Source: Halonotius pteroides (GTDB taxonomy: Archaea > Halobacteriota > Halobacteria > Halobacteriales > Haloferacaceae). From it: a stretch of DNA of 40,308 bases. The notes below the pieces were generated by a model. That model was given only the letters and a program-made list of their open reading frames with translations. It searched no databases and was not told the origin of the DNA. The translations under genes and the position numbers were made by a program. Below, piece by piece: positions 1 to 7,689 of this stretch; position 1 is the first letter of the stretch; each line of letters begins with the position of its first letter. The stretch spans positions 1 through 40,308 of the forward strand of contig NZ_QMDW01000023.1 of assembly GCF_003605635.1 (NCBI RefSeq), written 5' to 3'.

Positions 1-21
1 GGTTCTGGTGACGACGACTAA
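1..21 (+). CDS. 3' end of an upstream gene (partial)
   Basis: The first seven codons read GSGDDD and then TAA in frame 1. A Gly/Asp-rich tail is typical of haloarchaeal proteins, so this is probably the C-terminus of a gene that starts outside the window and converges on ahcY. Nothing can be said about its function. A chance open frame of seven codons cannot be excluded. Confidence 0.4.
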   Translation, partial: GSGDDD

Positions 22-45
22 CTGGTATTCCCCATGCGTGGGAAG

Positions 46-65
46 CCGCGCCGTTCACGGCGCGG
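46..65. terminator. Hairpin between convergent genes
   Basis: An 8-bp perfect GC stem (CCGCGCCG / CGGCGCGG) with a TTCA loop lies between the end of the putative upstream gene and the stop codon of ahcY. Its position between convergent ends suggests a bidirectional terminator or transcript-end stabiliser. There is no long T tract, so the terminator role is inferred. Confidence 0.45.
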
Positions 66-71
66 AGGATG

Positions 72-1361
72 TCACGTTCCGTGATCCCAGCTATCGAGAT
101 ACTCACGCTGCTTGTCGCTCAGCGAGTCGTGATCGACACCTTCGGCGTCGAGTTTGATCTCGGCGATCTCCCGATCCAACTCGTCGGGGACGTCGTGGAC
201 GCCGGCCGCGTAGGTGTCGCCGTTGGCCGTGAGTTCGCGGACACAGACCGCCTGCACACCGAAGCTCTGATCCATCACCTCAACCGGGTGGCCGAGCGCG
301 ATGGGCGCGGCGAGGTTGACGAGTCGCCCCTCGGCGAGCACATTGAGCCGGCGGCCGTCGGGCAGCTCGTAGGCTTGGACACCGTCTCTGGCTTCGTAGT
401 TGTCGACGGCCTTCTCTTCGAGTGCAACGAGGTCGATCTCGATATCAAAGTGCCCTGCGTTGGCCAGGAGGACGCCGTCGGGCATCACGTCGAAGTGCTC
501 GTCGACGACGACATCGCGGTTGCCGGTGGTCGTCAAAATGAGGTCGGCGTCGGTGGCTGCCGCTTCCATCGGTTTCACGTCGTAGCCCTCCATGTGGGCT
601 TCGAGGGCTTTCCGGGGGTCGACCTCGGTGACGGTGACGTTCGCATTCTGGCCGGCGGCCTTCTTGGCGACACCCTTGCCGCAGTAGCCGTAGCCGGCGA
701 CAACGACGTTTTTGCCCGCAAACGAGAGGTTCGTCGTCATCGAAATCGTCGCCAGCGAGGACTCGCCGGTGCCGTGGACGTTGTCGAACAGCGTCTTCAT
801 CGGCGTGTCGTTGACCGCGAAGACCGGGTACTCAAGCGCGCCGTCGTCGTCCATCGCGCGGAGTCGGTGGACGCCGGTTGTCGTCTCCTCACAGCCGCCG
901 ACGATAGAATCGATGAGTTCGGGGTGATCCTCGTGGATCGCGGCGATCATGTCCATCCCGTCGTCGACGGTGATCGTCGGCTCGTGGTCGATGACAGCGT
1001 CGATAGCGTCGTAATACTCGTCGTCGTCGACGCCACGAACAGCGTAGGAGGTGATGTTCTCGTGGGCGTCGAGGGCCGCACTCACGTCGTCGTGGGTCGA
1101 CAGCGGGTTGCAGCCGGTGATCGCCACTTCCGCACCGCCGAGCGCGAGCAGTTCGACCAGATTGGCCGTTTTGGCTTCGACGTGCATCGCCATCCCGACC
1201 GTTTCGCCGTCAAGTGGTTGATTGGCCTCGAACTCCTCGCGGAGCGACTGGAGGATGGGCATATGCTGGAGCGCCCAGTCCATCTTGCGGCGGCCGTCAG
1301 TTACCGCGTCCTCGGGGTCGTCAAGGTGGGACGCGACCGGCGGATACGCTGATTTGCTCAT
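72..1361 (-). CDS. ahcY: Adenosylhomocysteinase
   Basis: A 429-aa protein of the S-adenosylhomocysteine hydrolase family, a cytosolic NAD-dependent enzyme that splits SAH into homocysteine and adenosine and so relieves inhibition of methyltransferases. Visible family features are the N-terminal substrate domain (MAMHVEAKTANLVELLA, then GCNPLSTHDDV), the central TGE segment before a Rossmann nucleotide-binding loop (VVAGYGYCGKGVA), and the GHPVEVMDQSFGVQA stretch near the C-terminus. Length is normal for archaea. The ATG at 1361 lies 62 nt after the stop of the dadD-like gene on the same strand and no clear TATA box precedes it, so the two are probably co-transcribed. In methanogens an AhcY homologue paired with DadD acts on S-inosylhomocysteine, so the in vivo substrate should be kept open. 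Confidence 0.95.
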   Translation of the reverse strand: MSKSAYPPVASHLDDPEDAVTDGRRKMDWALQHMPILQSLREEFEANQPLDGETVGMAMHVEAKTANLVELLALGGAEVAITGCNPLSTHDDVSAALDAHENITSYAVRGVDDDEYYDAIDAVIDHEPTITVDDGMDMIAAIHEDHPELIDSIVGGCEETTTGVHRLRAMDDDGALEYPVFAVNDTPMKTLFDNVHGTGESSLATISMTTNLSFAGKNVVVAGYGYCGKGVAKKAAGQNANVTVTEVDPRKALEAHMEGYDVKPMEAAATDADLILTTTGNRDVVVDEHFDVMPDGVLLANAGHFDIEIDLVALEEKAVDNYEARDGVQAYELPDGRRLNVLAEGRLVNLAAPIALGHPVEVMDQSFGVQAVCVRELTANGDTYAAGVHDVPDELDREIAEIKLDAEGVDHDSLSDKQREYLDSWDHGT

Positions 1362-1423
1362 AGATACAAAAGGTGACAGACAGTGAAAACGGTACCGAAG
1401 ACGGCGACATAGGGGAAAGCGGG

Positions 1424-2728
1424 TTACTCGGCGCGCGCAACGAGGTCGGTGGCGTGCTCACTCGCCCGCTCGCGGATGGCGGCTTCGTCCAGCGTCTGGA
1501 TCTCGCGGTCTTTCATCAGAACCTCGCCGTCACAGATCGTGTGTCGAACGTCCGAGCCGCGAACCGCGTAGGCGAGGTGGCTCACGAAGTCGTGAACCGG
1601 CGTGAGATGCGGCGCGTCGAAATCGACGACCGCGATGTCGGCGACGCCGCCGGCTTCGAGTTGGCCGACAGGCACACCGATCGCCGACGCGCTGCCCTCT
1701 GTCGCCATCCGCACCGCCGACTCGGCGGCGACATCGCGGGCGTCGCCGCGGGCGAGTTTGCCGAGCATCGCCGCGTCGCGGATCTCGTCGAAGAGGTCAA
1801 GATCGTTGTTCGATGCCGCGCCGTCGGTGCCGAGGCCGACATTGACGCCCGCGTCGAGTAGCTCCTGAATCGGCGCGATCCCGCTTGCGAGTTTCATGTT
1901 CGAGGCGGGGCAGTGGATCACGCTCGCGCCCGTCTCTGCGAGCAGCTCGATTTCGGTCTCGTCGACGTGAACGCAGTGAGCGAGGAAGTCGTCGTCGGTC
2001 AGCATCCCGATGTCGTCAGCGTATTCCAGCGGGCGGACGCCATGGTCGTCGACGATTGGCTCGACCTCGTTTCCGGTCTCGTTGGCATGGAAATGCAGCG
2101 GGACGCCGGCCTCCCGTGCTTGGGGAACGAACTCCTCCAGATACTCGGTCTCGACAGTCGTCAGCGAGTGTGGCATCAACGCCGTGGTGATCCGGCCGTC
2201 GGCCGCGCCGTCGAACTCGCGGGCGATATCGAGGCCGGTCTGGGCGTCCGCACGGGCGGCCTCGTCGTCTTTGCCGACGCTGATGAAGGCGTGACAGAGG
2301 TTCGCGCGGAGGCCGGATTGCTCGGTCGCGGCGGCGATCTCGGGCACTTCGAAGTAGCTGTCGGCGAACCCGGTGATCCCGTTTGTGATGAACTCGACGA
2401 GGCCGAGCTCGGTGCCGACACGGATATCTTCAGGCGTCAACTCGGCTTCGACCGGCCAGATGTCCTCCTGGAGCCAAGAATCCAGAGGTTTGTCGTCGGC
2501 GTAGCCGCGGAGCAGTGTCATGGCGACGTGGGTGTGGGCGTTGACCAGTCCGGGCATCACCAGCGAGTCGGTTGCATCGAGCGTCTCGGCGGCGTCGAGG
2601 TCGTCGTCGACAGCGAGAACCTCGCCAGCCTCGCGGTCGATCAGTACGTCGGCCTCGCGTGCCTCGAAGTCGGGCGTGAGGACGTGTCCCCCCTCGATCA
2701 CGAACTCGTCGGCTGCGGTCTCACTCAT
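1424..2728 (-). CDS. dadD: Amidohydrolase, 5'-deoxyadenosine/MTA/SAH deaminase family
   Basis: A 434-aa metal-dependent amidohydrolase of the cytosolic TrzN/MtaD/DadD type, which deaminates adenosine-like nucleosides such as 5'-deoxyadenosine, methylthioadenosine and S-adenosylhomocysteine. The metal motif HTHVAMTLLRG is at about residues 66-76, followed by FHANE, a later HCVH, and the LGTDGAASNNDLDLF catalytic-Asp region. The C-terminus returns to the beta-sandwich seen in this family (VADIAVVDFDAPHLTPVHD). It precedes ahcY on the same strand with a 62-nt gap, which supports a role in recycling by-products of SAM. A TTAAGAG box about 28 nt upstream of the ATG (minus strand) fits a leaderless promoter. 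The exact substrate cannot be told from sequence; guanine or chlorohydrolase relatives are alternatives. Confidence 0.88.
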   Translation of the reverse strand: MSETAADEFVIEGGHVLTPDFEAREADVLIDREAGEVLAVDDDLDAAETLDATDSLVMPGLVNAHTHVAMTLLRGYADDKPLDSWLQEDIWPVEAELTPEDIRVGTELGLVEFITNGITGFADSYFEVPEIAAATEQSGLRANLCHAFISVGKDDEAARADAQTGLDIAREFDGAADGRITTALMPHSLTTVETEYLEEFVPQAREAGVPLHFHANETGNEVEPIVDDHGVRPLEYADDIGMLTDDDFLAHCVHVDETEIELLAETGASVIHCPASNMKLASGIAPIQELLDAGVNVGLGTDGAASNNDLDLFDEIRDAAMLGKLARGDARDVAAESAVRMATEGSASAIGVPVGQLEAGGVADIAVVDFDAPHLTPVHDFVSHLAYAVRGSDVRHTICDGEVLMKDREIQTLDEAAIRERASEHATDLVARAE

Positions 2729-2751
2729 ACCGGCGATTACGGTGGGAGTCT

Positions 2752-2760
2752 CTTAATCGG
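2752..2760 (-). promoter_or_regulatory. TATA box of dadD-ahcY
   Basis: On the minus strand GATTAAGAG lies about 27 nt upstream of the dadD ATG. This is the usual position of a haloarchaeal TATA element for a leaderless transcript. Confidence 0.5.
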
Positions 2761-2800
2761 GCGGGATCGAGCGGTGATAGAATTAAATCTGTGACAAAGA

Positions 2801-2808
2801 ATTATATC
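2801..2808 (+). promoter_or_regulatory. TATA box of the winged-helix/TumE-like pair
   Basis: ATTATATC is centred about 26 nt before the ATG at 2831 in an AT-rich patch, as expected for a leaderless haloarchaeal promoter driving the two overlapping genes. It lies back to back with the dadD promoter. Confidence 0.55.
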
Positions 2809-2830
2809 TTCGCGGGCAGTACCATCAGTC

Positions 2831-3349
2831 ATGAGCGACACTGAGGACGCGCCACCACCGTTCGAGAACCCGTTCGATATGGCGCGATCCGCCGAGGAGC
2901 GGGTGTACGATACCGTCCTCCAGACGCGGCAGCCGACGACGGCCACGGAGATGGCCGACGACGCCGACTGTGATCCCAAGACCGCACGGAAGTATCTGGA
3001 CTGGTTTGGGACGCTCGGCGTCGTGACCAAGTACGACGGCGAGCCGCCGACCTACGAGCGCAACGACCGGTACTTCGAGTGGCGACGGATCAACGAGTTG
3101 GCAAGCAAACCGGCTGCAGAGCTACAATCGCAGGTACGGTCGCTGACCGAGCGGATCGAAACGTACGAACAGCGGTACGACGCCGACGATCCTGCCGAGG
3201 TAGATGCGTTGGCCCCGCCCGATGATATCTCGACGGAGACCGCATACGCGGAACTGACCGACTGGCAAACAGCGCGCTCAGAACTCCGGCGACACGAGCA
3301 GGCCCGACGCCTCCAGGCGGGCGATTCGAGCCCGCCGGTTCGGCAATGA
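2831..3349 (+). CDS. Winged-helix protein (DUF7342-like), putative antitoxin partner
   Basis: A 172-aa acidic cytosolic protein. Residues about 17-75 form a winged helix-turn-helix: RVYDTVLQTRQPTTATEMAD, then DPKTARKYLDWFGTLGVV as recognition helix, then the wing KYDGEPPTYERND. The rest is predicted helical and probably coiled coil (LQSQVRSLTERIETYEQRY). This layout matches the haloarchaeal DUF7342 family, for which I know no proven function. Its TGA overlaps the ATG of the next gene by four bases (ATGA), implying translational coupling. With the TumE-like neighbour, a DNA-binding antitoxin that also autoregulates the operon is a reasonable inference. A general transcription regulator is the alternative. 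Confidence 0.75.
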   Translation: MSDTEDAPPPFENPFDMARSAEERVYDTVLQTRQPTTATEMADDADCDPKTARKYLDWFGTLGVVTKYDGEPPTYERNDRYFEWRRINELASKPAAELQSQVRSLTERIETYEQRYDADDPAEVDALAPPDDISTETAYAELTDWQTARSELRRHEQARRLQAGDSSPPVRQ

Positions 3350-3783
3350 CCGGCGACGACAGCGTCCCCGAAATTGATCGTGGCATCCTCGAACCCGTTC
3401 GGGATCGGCTTCACACCGCCCCGCAGATCGAGACCGCAGTAATCGTCGTCGCCGAGGGGCAGACGGAACTGGAAGCCACACTGATACCGAAAGCTACGCC
3501 ATCACGGATTGAGCGACGGTTTCTTGATATTCGGTGGTACACGAACGGCGATTTTAGGATCCATTATCAGGAAGACTGGCGGGATCGGACGTGGTGTCAG
3601 CGGTGGGATCGCCATCCGAACGAACACAACGACCGGGATCACTTTCATCAACCACCGGCTGGGGCCACCCCTGGCGAGGATCGGACATGGCCGGGCGAGT
3701 TTCAAGCTGTCCTCAAACTCGTCGTCGATGGCGTCCGCACGCGGACGGACTCACTCTGGCAAGCCGTCGGAAACGGTGAGTAA
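3346..3783 (+). CDS. TumE-like (DUF6516-type) protein, putative toxin
   Basis: A 145-aa protein whose central part, about residues 60-110, carries an aromatic and histidine-rich signature: WYTNGDFRIHYQED, then WCQRWDRHPNEH, then DHFHQPP. The pattern of Y-x-x-x-W, RWD-x-HP and spaced histidines resembles the TumE/DUF6516 toxins of bacterial and archaeal toxin-antitoxin pairs; this is my recognition of the pattern, not a database result. There is no signal peptide or membrane segment. The gene starts inside the stop codon of the winged-helix gene (ATGA overlap), as is common for antitoxin-toxin operons. The mode of action of the family is not visible from the sequence. If it is not a toxin, it is an uncharacterised haloarchaeal partner protein. 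Confidence 0.7.
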   Translation: MTGDDSVPEIDRGILEPVRDRLHTAPQIETAVIVVAEGQTELEATLIPKATPSRIERRFLDIRWYTNGDFRIHYQEDWRDRTWCQRWDRHPNEHNDRDHFHQPPAGATPGEDRTWPGEFQAVLKLVVDGVRTRTDSLWQAVGNGE

Positions 3784-3803
3784 CACCACACTATTGCAGA
3801 CGA

Positions 3804-4481
3804 TCACCCGTTGGCGCGTAGCCGGTCGATCCGCTGGCCGAGCGGCGGCTGCACCTCGAAATACGTCTGCCACGTCGCCCCCTCGGGATCGACGCCGCGG
3901 TGGTCGGCGACCGCCTCGAAGGCGTCGGCCAGCGCGTCGGCACCGACGCGGTCGGCAGCCGCCCGATCCGCGCGGAACTGGAGTTGCCGACCAAACCAGA
4001 AGAGCACGAGCGCGGTGAATGCGATGACGAACAGCCCGTTTGAAAACGCGATCAAGCCACCGAACATCGCGGTGGCGACGCCGATAACAGCCGCGGCGGC
4101 GACCGCGCGGTATTCGAGATACAACAGGCGGCCGCGCTGGGCTTCGGCTGTCAGCAGCGCGGTCGCTGTCGAATCATCGAGGGTGTCGAGAACGCCCTCG
4201 GTAAGCAACAGCTGGCGGCGACCCGGCAGGCCGTGCAACGAGATCTTGATCGACGACGGGCTGGCCGTCTCGGAGATGTGGATCGCCGGCGGATCGAGGT
4301 CGGCTGCCGCGAGCAACGCGTCAAGCGACGCCTGCTCGTCGGTCGTCGGCGACCGCGTCTCCCGAAGCGACAGCGACACCCGCGGGCCGAGGGCGGCCAT
4401 CGCCAGAAACAGCACGACTGCGGCGACGACGAACCACAACGGGTCGATGGTGGCCTGTAGTGGGGTGGCGATCGCAGTCAT
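3804..4481 (-). CDS. Degenerate M48 (HtpX-type) peptidase relative, membrane protein
   Basis: About 225 aa with the outline of an M48 membrane metallopeptidase: an N-terminal membrane segment ([19 protein letters not shown]), a cytosolic stretch, two central membrane segments ([20 protein letters not shown] and [15 protein letters not shown]), and a C-terminal [11 protein letters not shown] like the M48 end. The catalytic HExxH helix is replaced by LTAEAQRGR, keeping only the Glu, and the third zinc ligand site reads [10 protein letters not shown] with Arg in place of Glu. All three zinc ligands therefore appear lost, so it is probably not a protease. An ATG at 4508 would add nine residues; the start used here is the one next to the membrane segment. 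It converges with the TumE-like gene. Confidence 0.72.
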   Translation of the reverse strand: MTAIATPLQATIDPLWFVVAAVVLFLAMAALGPRVSLSLRETRSPTTDEQASLDALLAAADLDPPAIHISETASPSSIKISLHGLPGRRQLLLTEGVLDTLDDSTATALLTAEAQRGRLLYLEYRAVAAAAVIGVATAMFGGLIAFSNGLFVIAFTALVLFWFGRQLQFRADRAAADRVGADALADAFEAVADHRGVDPEGATWQTYFEVQPPLGQRIDRLRANG

Positions 4482-4609
4482 GCGTTCGATTCTGGCCGAC
4501 GACCCCATAGCGGTTCCGCTCCGGGGTCACACCAACAGCCGGCGGAGTTCCTAAAGAGCAGTCAATCGAGTGAATCGGCCAGCCAAACAACCGGCCTTCC
4601 TGGCGGACT

Positions 4610-4716
4610 GAAAGGGCGAGGTTCTCTCGACGAACCCGGACGACGCAAGCACCGCACTGAGCGGAGCGAACGAGGAGCGAAGCGAGTCCCGGGAGTCGAG
4701 AGAACCGAGGGCTTTC
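4610..4716. repeat. Structured intergenic element upstream of hisG
   Basis: A perfect 12-bp inverted repeat, GGTTCTCTCGAC at 4620-4631 and GTCGAGAGAACC at 4695-4706, closes a 63-nt loop. Outside it GAAAG (4610-4614) and CTTTC (4712-4716) can pair across a small internal loop. The loop holds the repeated words GAGCGAA, CGAG, GAGCGAA, GCGAG. The 294-nt gap between the M48-like gene (ATG 4508 or 4481) and hisG contains no credible ORF. A non-coding RNA or a dispersed haloarchaeal intergenic repeat are both possible; transcription is unproven. Confidence 0.5.
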
Positions 4717-4802
4717 TACACCTACTGCTCCGCTCCAATTCTCATTCGAACATCGTCGTAGCGGAGGGAAAGACAGTTGCCCTGTCACCGAGAGAAGCGA
4801 GT

Positions 4803-5648
4803 ATGCGCATCGCCGTGCCCAACAAGGGGCGTCTCCACGAGCCGACGGTGACACTACTCGAACGCGCCGGGTTACGGATCGAAAACGGGGCCGACCGGAA
4901 GCTCTACGCCGAGACAGTCGATCCCGAGGTGACCGTGCTGTTCGCCCGCGCCGCGGACATCCCCGAATACGTCGCCGACGGCGCGGCCGCCGTCGGGATC
5001 ACCGGCCTCGATCAAGAGCGGGAGTCCGGCACCGACCTCGACGAACTGGTCGATCTGGAGTTCGGCCAGTGCCGGCTCGTCTTAGCGGCTCCCGAGGACG
5101 GCACAATCAGCGAACCCGAACAGCTAGCAGGCAAAACCGTTGCCACCGAGTTCCCCAGAATCACCCGCGAGTATTTCGACGAGCAGGGGATCGACACCGA
5201 CATCGTCGAGGTCACGGGCGCGACCGAGTTGACGCCGCACGTCGAGATGGCCGACGCCATCGTCGATATCACCTCCACGGGAACGACGCTCGCGGTCAAC
5301 CGTCTGGCGATCATCGACGAGGTGCTACAGAGTTCGGTGCGGTTGTTCGCCCGGCCCGACGCGGCCGACGACGACAAAGTCCAGCAGCTTACGACCGCCT
5401 TTGAGTCGGTGCTGGCGGCCGACGACAAGCGGTATCTGATGATGAACGTCGCCAACGAGGATCTGGAAGCGGTCAAGGACGTGATCCCCGGTCTCGGCGG
5501 GCCGACAGTGATGGATGTCGCCGGCAGCGACGACCTGGCAGTGCACGTCGTCGTCGACGAACGCGAGGTCTTCGAAGTTATCAATGACCTGAAAGCCGCG
5601 GGCGCGACTGGGATTCTCGTCACCGAGATCGAACGCCTCGTCGAGTAG
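4803..5648 (+). CDS. hisG: ATP phosphoribosyltransferase (long form)
   Basis: A 281-aa HisG catalysing the first step of histidine synthesis, condensing ATP with PRPP. It begins [16 protein letters not shown], has the type II periplasmic-binding-like catalytic fold, and carries the PRPP-binding segment [14 protein letters not shown] (about residues 155-168). The C-terminal part, about residues 205-281, is the ACT-like histidine-sensing domain of the long form ([20 protein letters not shown], then [15 protein letters not shown]), so feedback inhibition without a HisZ partner is expected. It stands alone here, with no other his genes in the window. The stop is 26 nt from the end of a convergent membrane-protein gene. 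Confidence 0.96.
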   Translation: MRIAVPNKGRLHEPTVTLLERAGLRIENGADRKLYAETVDPEVTVLFARAADIPEYVADGAAAVGITGLDQERESGTDLDELVDLEFGQCRLVLAAPEDGTISEPEQLAGKTVATEFPRITREYFDEQGIDTDIVEVTGATELTPHVEMADAIVDITSTGTTLAVNRLAIIDEVLQSSVRLFARPDAADDDKVQQLTTAFESVLAADDKRYLMMNVANEDLEAVKDVIPGLGGPTVMDVAGSDDLAVHVVVDEREVFEVINDLKAAGATGILVTEIERLVE

Positions 5649-5674
5649 CTGCCGGAGCACCGCACCGGCAGTGA

Positions 5675-6070
5675 TCAGGCCGGCGCGCTCAGATAGAGGA
5701 TCACCGCTCCACCAACGACCGCACCAAGAATGACGGTCACGATCGCGTGGATCGCGGTGATCAGCGCGGTCGTCCGCCGCGGTTGCCGATAGAGCAGGTG
5801 GATCGCCCCGGCATCGACCGCGAGGGCGAGCCCCACACCGAGGAGGCTCGGCAGCGACAGAAGCGTTGTCACCGTCGAGATAATTGCGGGGCCGACACCG
5901 ACACCGAGTGCTTTGACGACGGCGACGTCGCCAACGACGTTTCGGGCCGCAAGGTGGGCCGTCACTGACAAAAACAGTGCCAACAGCCCAACCGTCCCAA
6001 GGACAGCCGTCGGGCTCGGGGATGCTTGCAGGGCGAGCGGGGCCGACACCGACGATCCAGCCACCGGCAT
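5675..6070 (-). CDS. Small membrane protein of unknown function
   Basis: A 131-aa hydrophobic protein with about four membrane segments: TAVLGTVGLLALFLSVTAHL, then VGVGPAIISTVTTLLSLP, then LLGVGLALAVDAGAIHLLY, then ITAIHAIVTVILGAVVGGAV. A short basic loop (RQPRRTT) lies between the last two. I chose the ATG at 6070 (MPVAGSS); the frame stays open to an ATG at 6151, but the extra 27 residues have a composition unlike haloarchaeal coding sequence. I do not recognise a named domain. It converges on hisG, and the next gene upstream is another small membrane protein on the same strand. Confidence 0.65.
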   Translation of the reverse strand: MPVAGSSVSAPLALQASPSPTAVLGTVGLLALFLSVTAHLAARNVVGDVAVVKALGVGVGPAIISTVTTLLSLPSLLGVGLALAVDAGAIHLLYRQPRRTTALITAIHAIVTVILGAVVGGAVILYLSAPA

Positions 6071-6162
6071 AGCTGTACACAGAGCCCGGGGGGTGTCGAA
6101 TCTGTCGTTTGGCGACGCGATATGTGGCAACACTGGTACCCAGTGTTTCAACTGGAACTGAC

Positions 6163-6501
6163 TCAGTGTGAGTTCGCGGTGATCCGGCGACTGCGGATGA
6201 TCGCCCGCAGGTTCGACAGCGTCACGAGAGCACCGATAGCCGCGACAACGATCGGGATCCCGATCGCGATCGGACTATCAGCGATGACGAGATAGCCCGC
6301 GAACGTGGCCGCCAGCGTGGCGAGTTTGAGGACGGCAAAGCCGATCGGGCCGGGCTGCCGCGAGAGGAGTCGACTGACAACAGGATTTGCTTCAACAACC
6401 GCGTACCGCCGGACGGCGACGACCGTCGTCGCGTAGTCGCCGACGCCATAACAGAGCACCGCGAGCAACCACCACCTAAGGTCGACAGCGGGGAGTGCCA
6501 T
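6163..6501 (-). CDS. Small membrane protein (DUF5658-like)
   Basis: A 112-aa protein starting MALPAVDLRWWLLAVLCYG at 6501, with about three membrane helices (WWLLAVLCYGVGDYATTVVA; IGFAVLKLATLAATFAGYLV; AIGIPIVVAAIGALVTL) and a basic tail (RAIIRSRR). The GD in helix 1 and the EANPVVSRLL loop resemble the DUF5658 family of small archaeal membrane proteins of unknown role; this match is tentative. A longer open frame extends to 7272 but runs antisense through the tRNA methyltransferase gene and was trimmed. It is divergent from trmG10, with 45 nt between the two ATGs. Confidence 0.68.
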   Translation of the reverse strand: MALPAVDLRWWLLAVLCYGVGDYATTVVAVRRYAVVEANPVVSRLLSRQPGPIGFAVLKLATLAATFAGYLVIADSPIAIGIPIVVAAIGALVTLSNLRAIIRSRRITANSH

Positions 6502-6546
6502 ACACCGGGTGGTGGGCGAGCCGACAAGAGCACACCGGGTTGGACG

Positions 6547-7653
6547 ATGGCTGCGGATCTCAGAACCGACACGCTGAAACTCGGTCTGGGAGTGGAACAA
6601 GGTGTGTACTGTCTGGAACTCGCCGGCGACGAGGATGCGTTTGCGGCCTGTGAGGCCGCTGCAGCCGCGAGTGCAGTCGATGTCGTTGCCGGCGGGGTGG
6701 CGACCGCTCGCGGGGTCAACCCCGAGGGCGTCAGGCGGCTCGCCTATACGCATGCCGCCAGCGAGCTCATTGCGAAAACCGACGCCGACATCGAGGCCGC
6801 GGCGGTCGCGCTCCGCGCAGCGAAAATCGACCGCGAGGGCTCGGTTGCGGTTCGGGCCCGTGACGTGCGGAGTCAGACGGGTGTGAGCACGCAGGCGACC
6901 GAGCGGCGACTCGGGGGCGTTCTCGTCGATCGCGGCTTCGAGGTGGATCTCGACGATCCAGACCACGAACTGCGGGTGTTGTTCGCCGGTAGCAGCGGTA
7001 CGAACGACGCGGACGAGACGAACGGCGGCGACAACGCCTGCTGTCTCGTCGGCTGGCTTGCCGTCGAGAGCCGGCGGGACTACGGCGAGCGACGACCCAC
7101 AGACCGCCCCTTTGTCCAGCCCGGGAGTATGGCTCCCTTGGACGCCCGCGCGCTTGTGAATATCGCAGGGGCCGGCCCGGAAACCACGGTCGTCGATCCG
7201 ATGTGTGGCACGGGCGGACTGCTGTTGGAGGCTGGCCTCGTCGGGAGCGACGTACTCGGTATCGACGCCCAATGGAAAATGGCCCGCGGAAGCCGGGAGA
7301 ATCTGGCCGCACTGCGCGAGACGGCTGGCGAGGAGTTCGACGGCGATATCAGCGTACTCCGTGGCGACGCCACCGCGCTTCCGCTTGTCGACGATGTGGC
7401 CGACGCGGTCGTCTTCGATGCCCCCTACGGCCGTCAGTCAAAGATCGCCCGCCACGAGTTGGGCGACCTCGTTGGCGGCGCGCTACGGGAAGCGCGCCGG
7501 ATCGCCCCGCAGGCGGTCGTCGTCGCCGACAGATCGTGGGACGATGCCGCACAGGAAGCGGGGTGGACAGTCGAACGGCGGTTTGAACGACGCGTGCATG
7601 GCTCGTTAGTGCGACACGTGCACGTCCTAGCTGCTGATTCGACTGTCGAGTAA
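6547..7653 (+). CDS. trmG10: tRNA (guanine(10)-N2)-dimethyltransferase
   Basis: A 368-aa RNA methyltransferase of the archaeal TrmG10/Trm11 type, which uses SAM to methylate N2 of G10 in tRNA. The N-terminal ~170 residues form the NFLD-like plus THUMP RNA-binding part (VAVRARDVRSQTGVSTQATER). The catalytic Rossmann domain follows, with motif I VVDPMCGTGGLLLEA at about residues 215-229, the acidic motif II VLGIDAQWKM, a GDATALPL motif, and motif IV FDAPYGRQSK. The D-A-P-Y form differs from the commoner D-P-P-Y at the second position. There is no signal peptide. Its stop is 36 nt from the end of the convergent transporter gene. Confidence 0.9.
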   Translation: MAADLRTDTLKLGLGVEQGVYCLELAGDEDAFAACEAAAAASAVDVVAGGVATARGVNPEGVRRLAYTHAASELIAKTDADIEAAAVALRAAKIDREGSVAVRARDVRSQTGVSTQATERRLGGVLVDRGFEVDLDDPDHELRVLFAGSSGTNDADETNGGDNACCLVGWLAVESRRDYGERRPTDRPFVQPGSMAPLDARALVNIAGAGPETTVVDPMCGTGGLLLEAGLVGSDVLGIDAQWKMARGSRENLAALRETAGEEFDGDISVLRGDATALPLVDDVADAVVFDAPYGRQSKIARHELGDLVGGALREARRIAPQAVVVADRSWDDAAQEAGWTVERRFERRVHGSLVRHVHVLAADSTVE

Positions 7654-7689
7654 CCAGTTCAGTACCATGAGCGATCGCCAAGGGGGCCG

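Noticed and set aside
69-1352. A 427-codon open frame on the plus strand opposite ahcY
   Set aside because: It is the antisense shadow of a full, motif-complete ahcY; high GC in third positions keeps such frames open in haloarchaea.
6502-7272. Upstream part of the minus-strand frame ending at 6163
   Set aside because: It runs antisense through the tRNA methyltransferase gene and has no membrane or family features; only the part from 6501 was kept.
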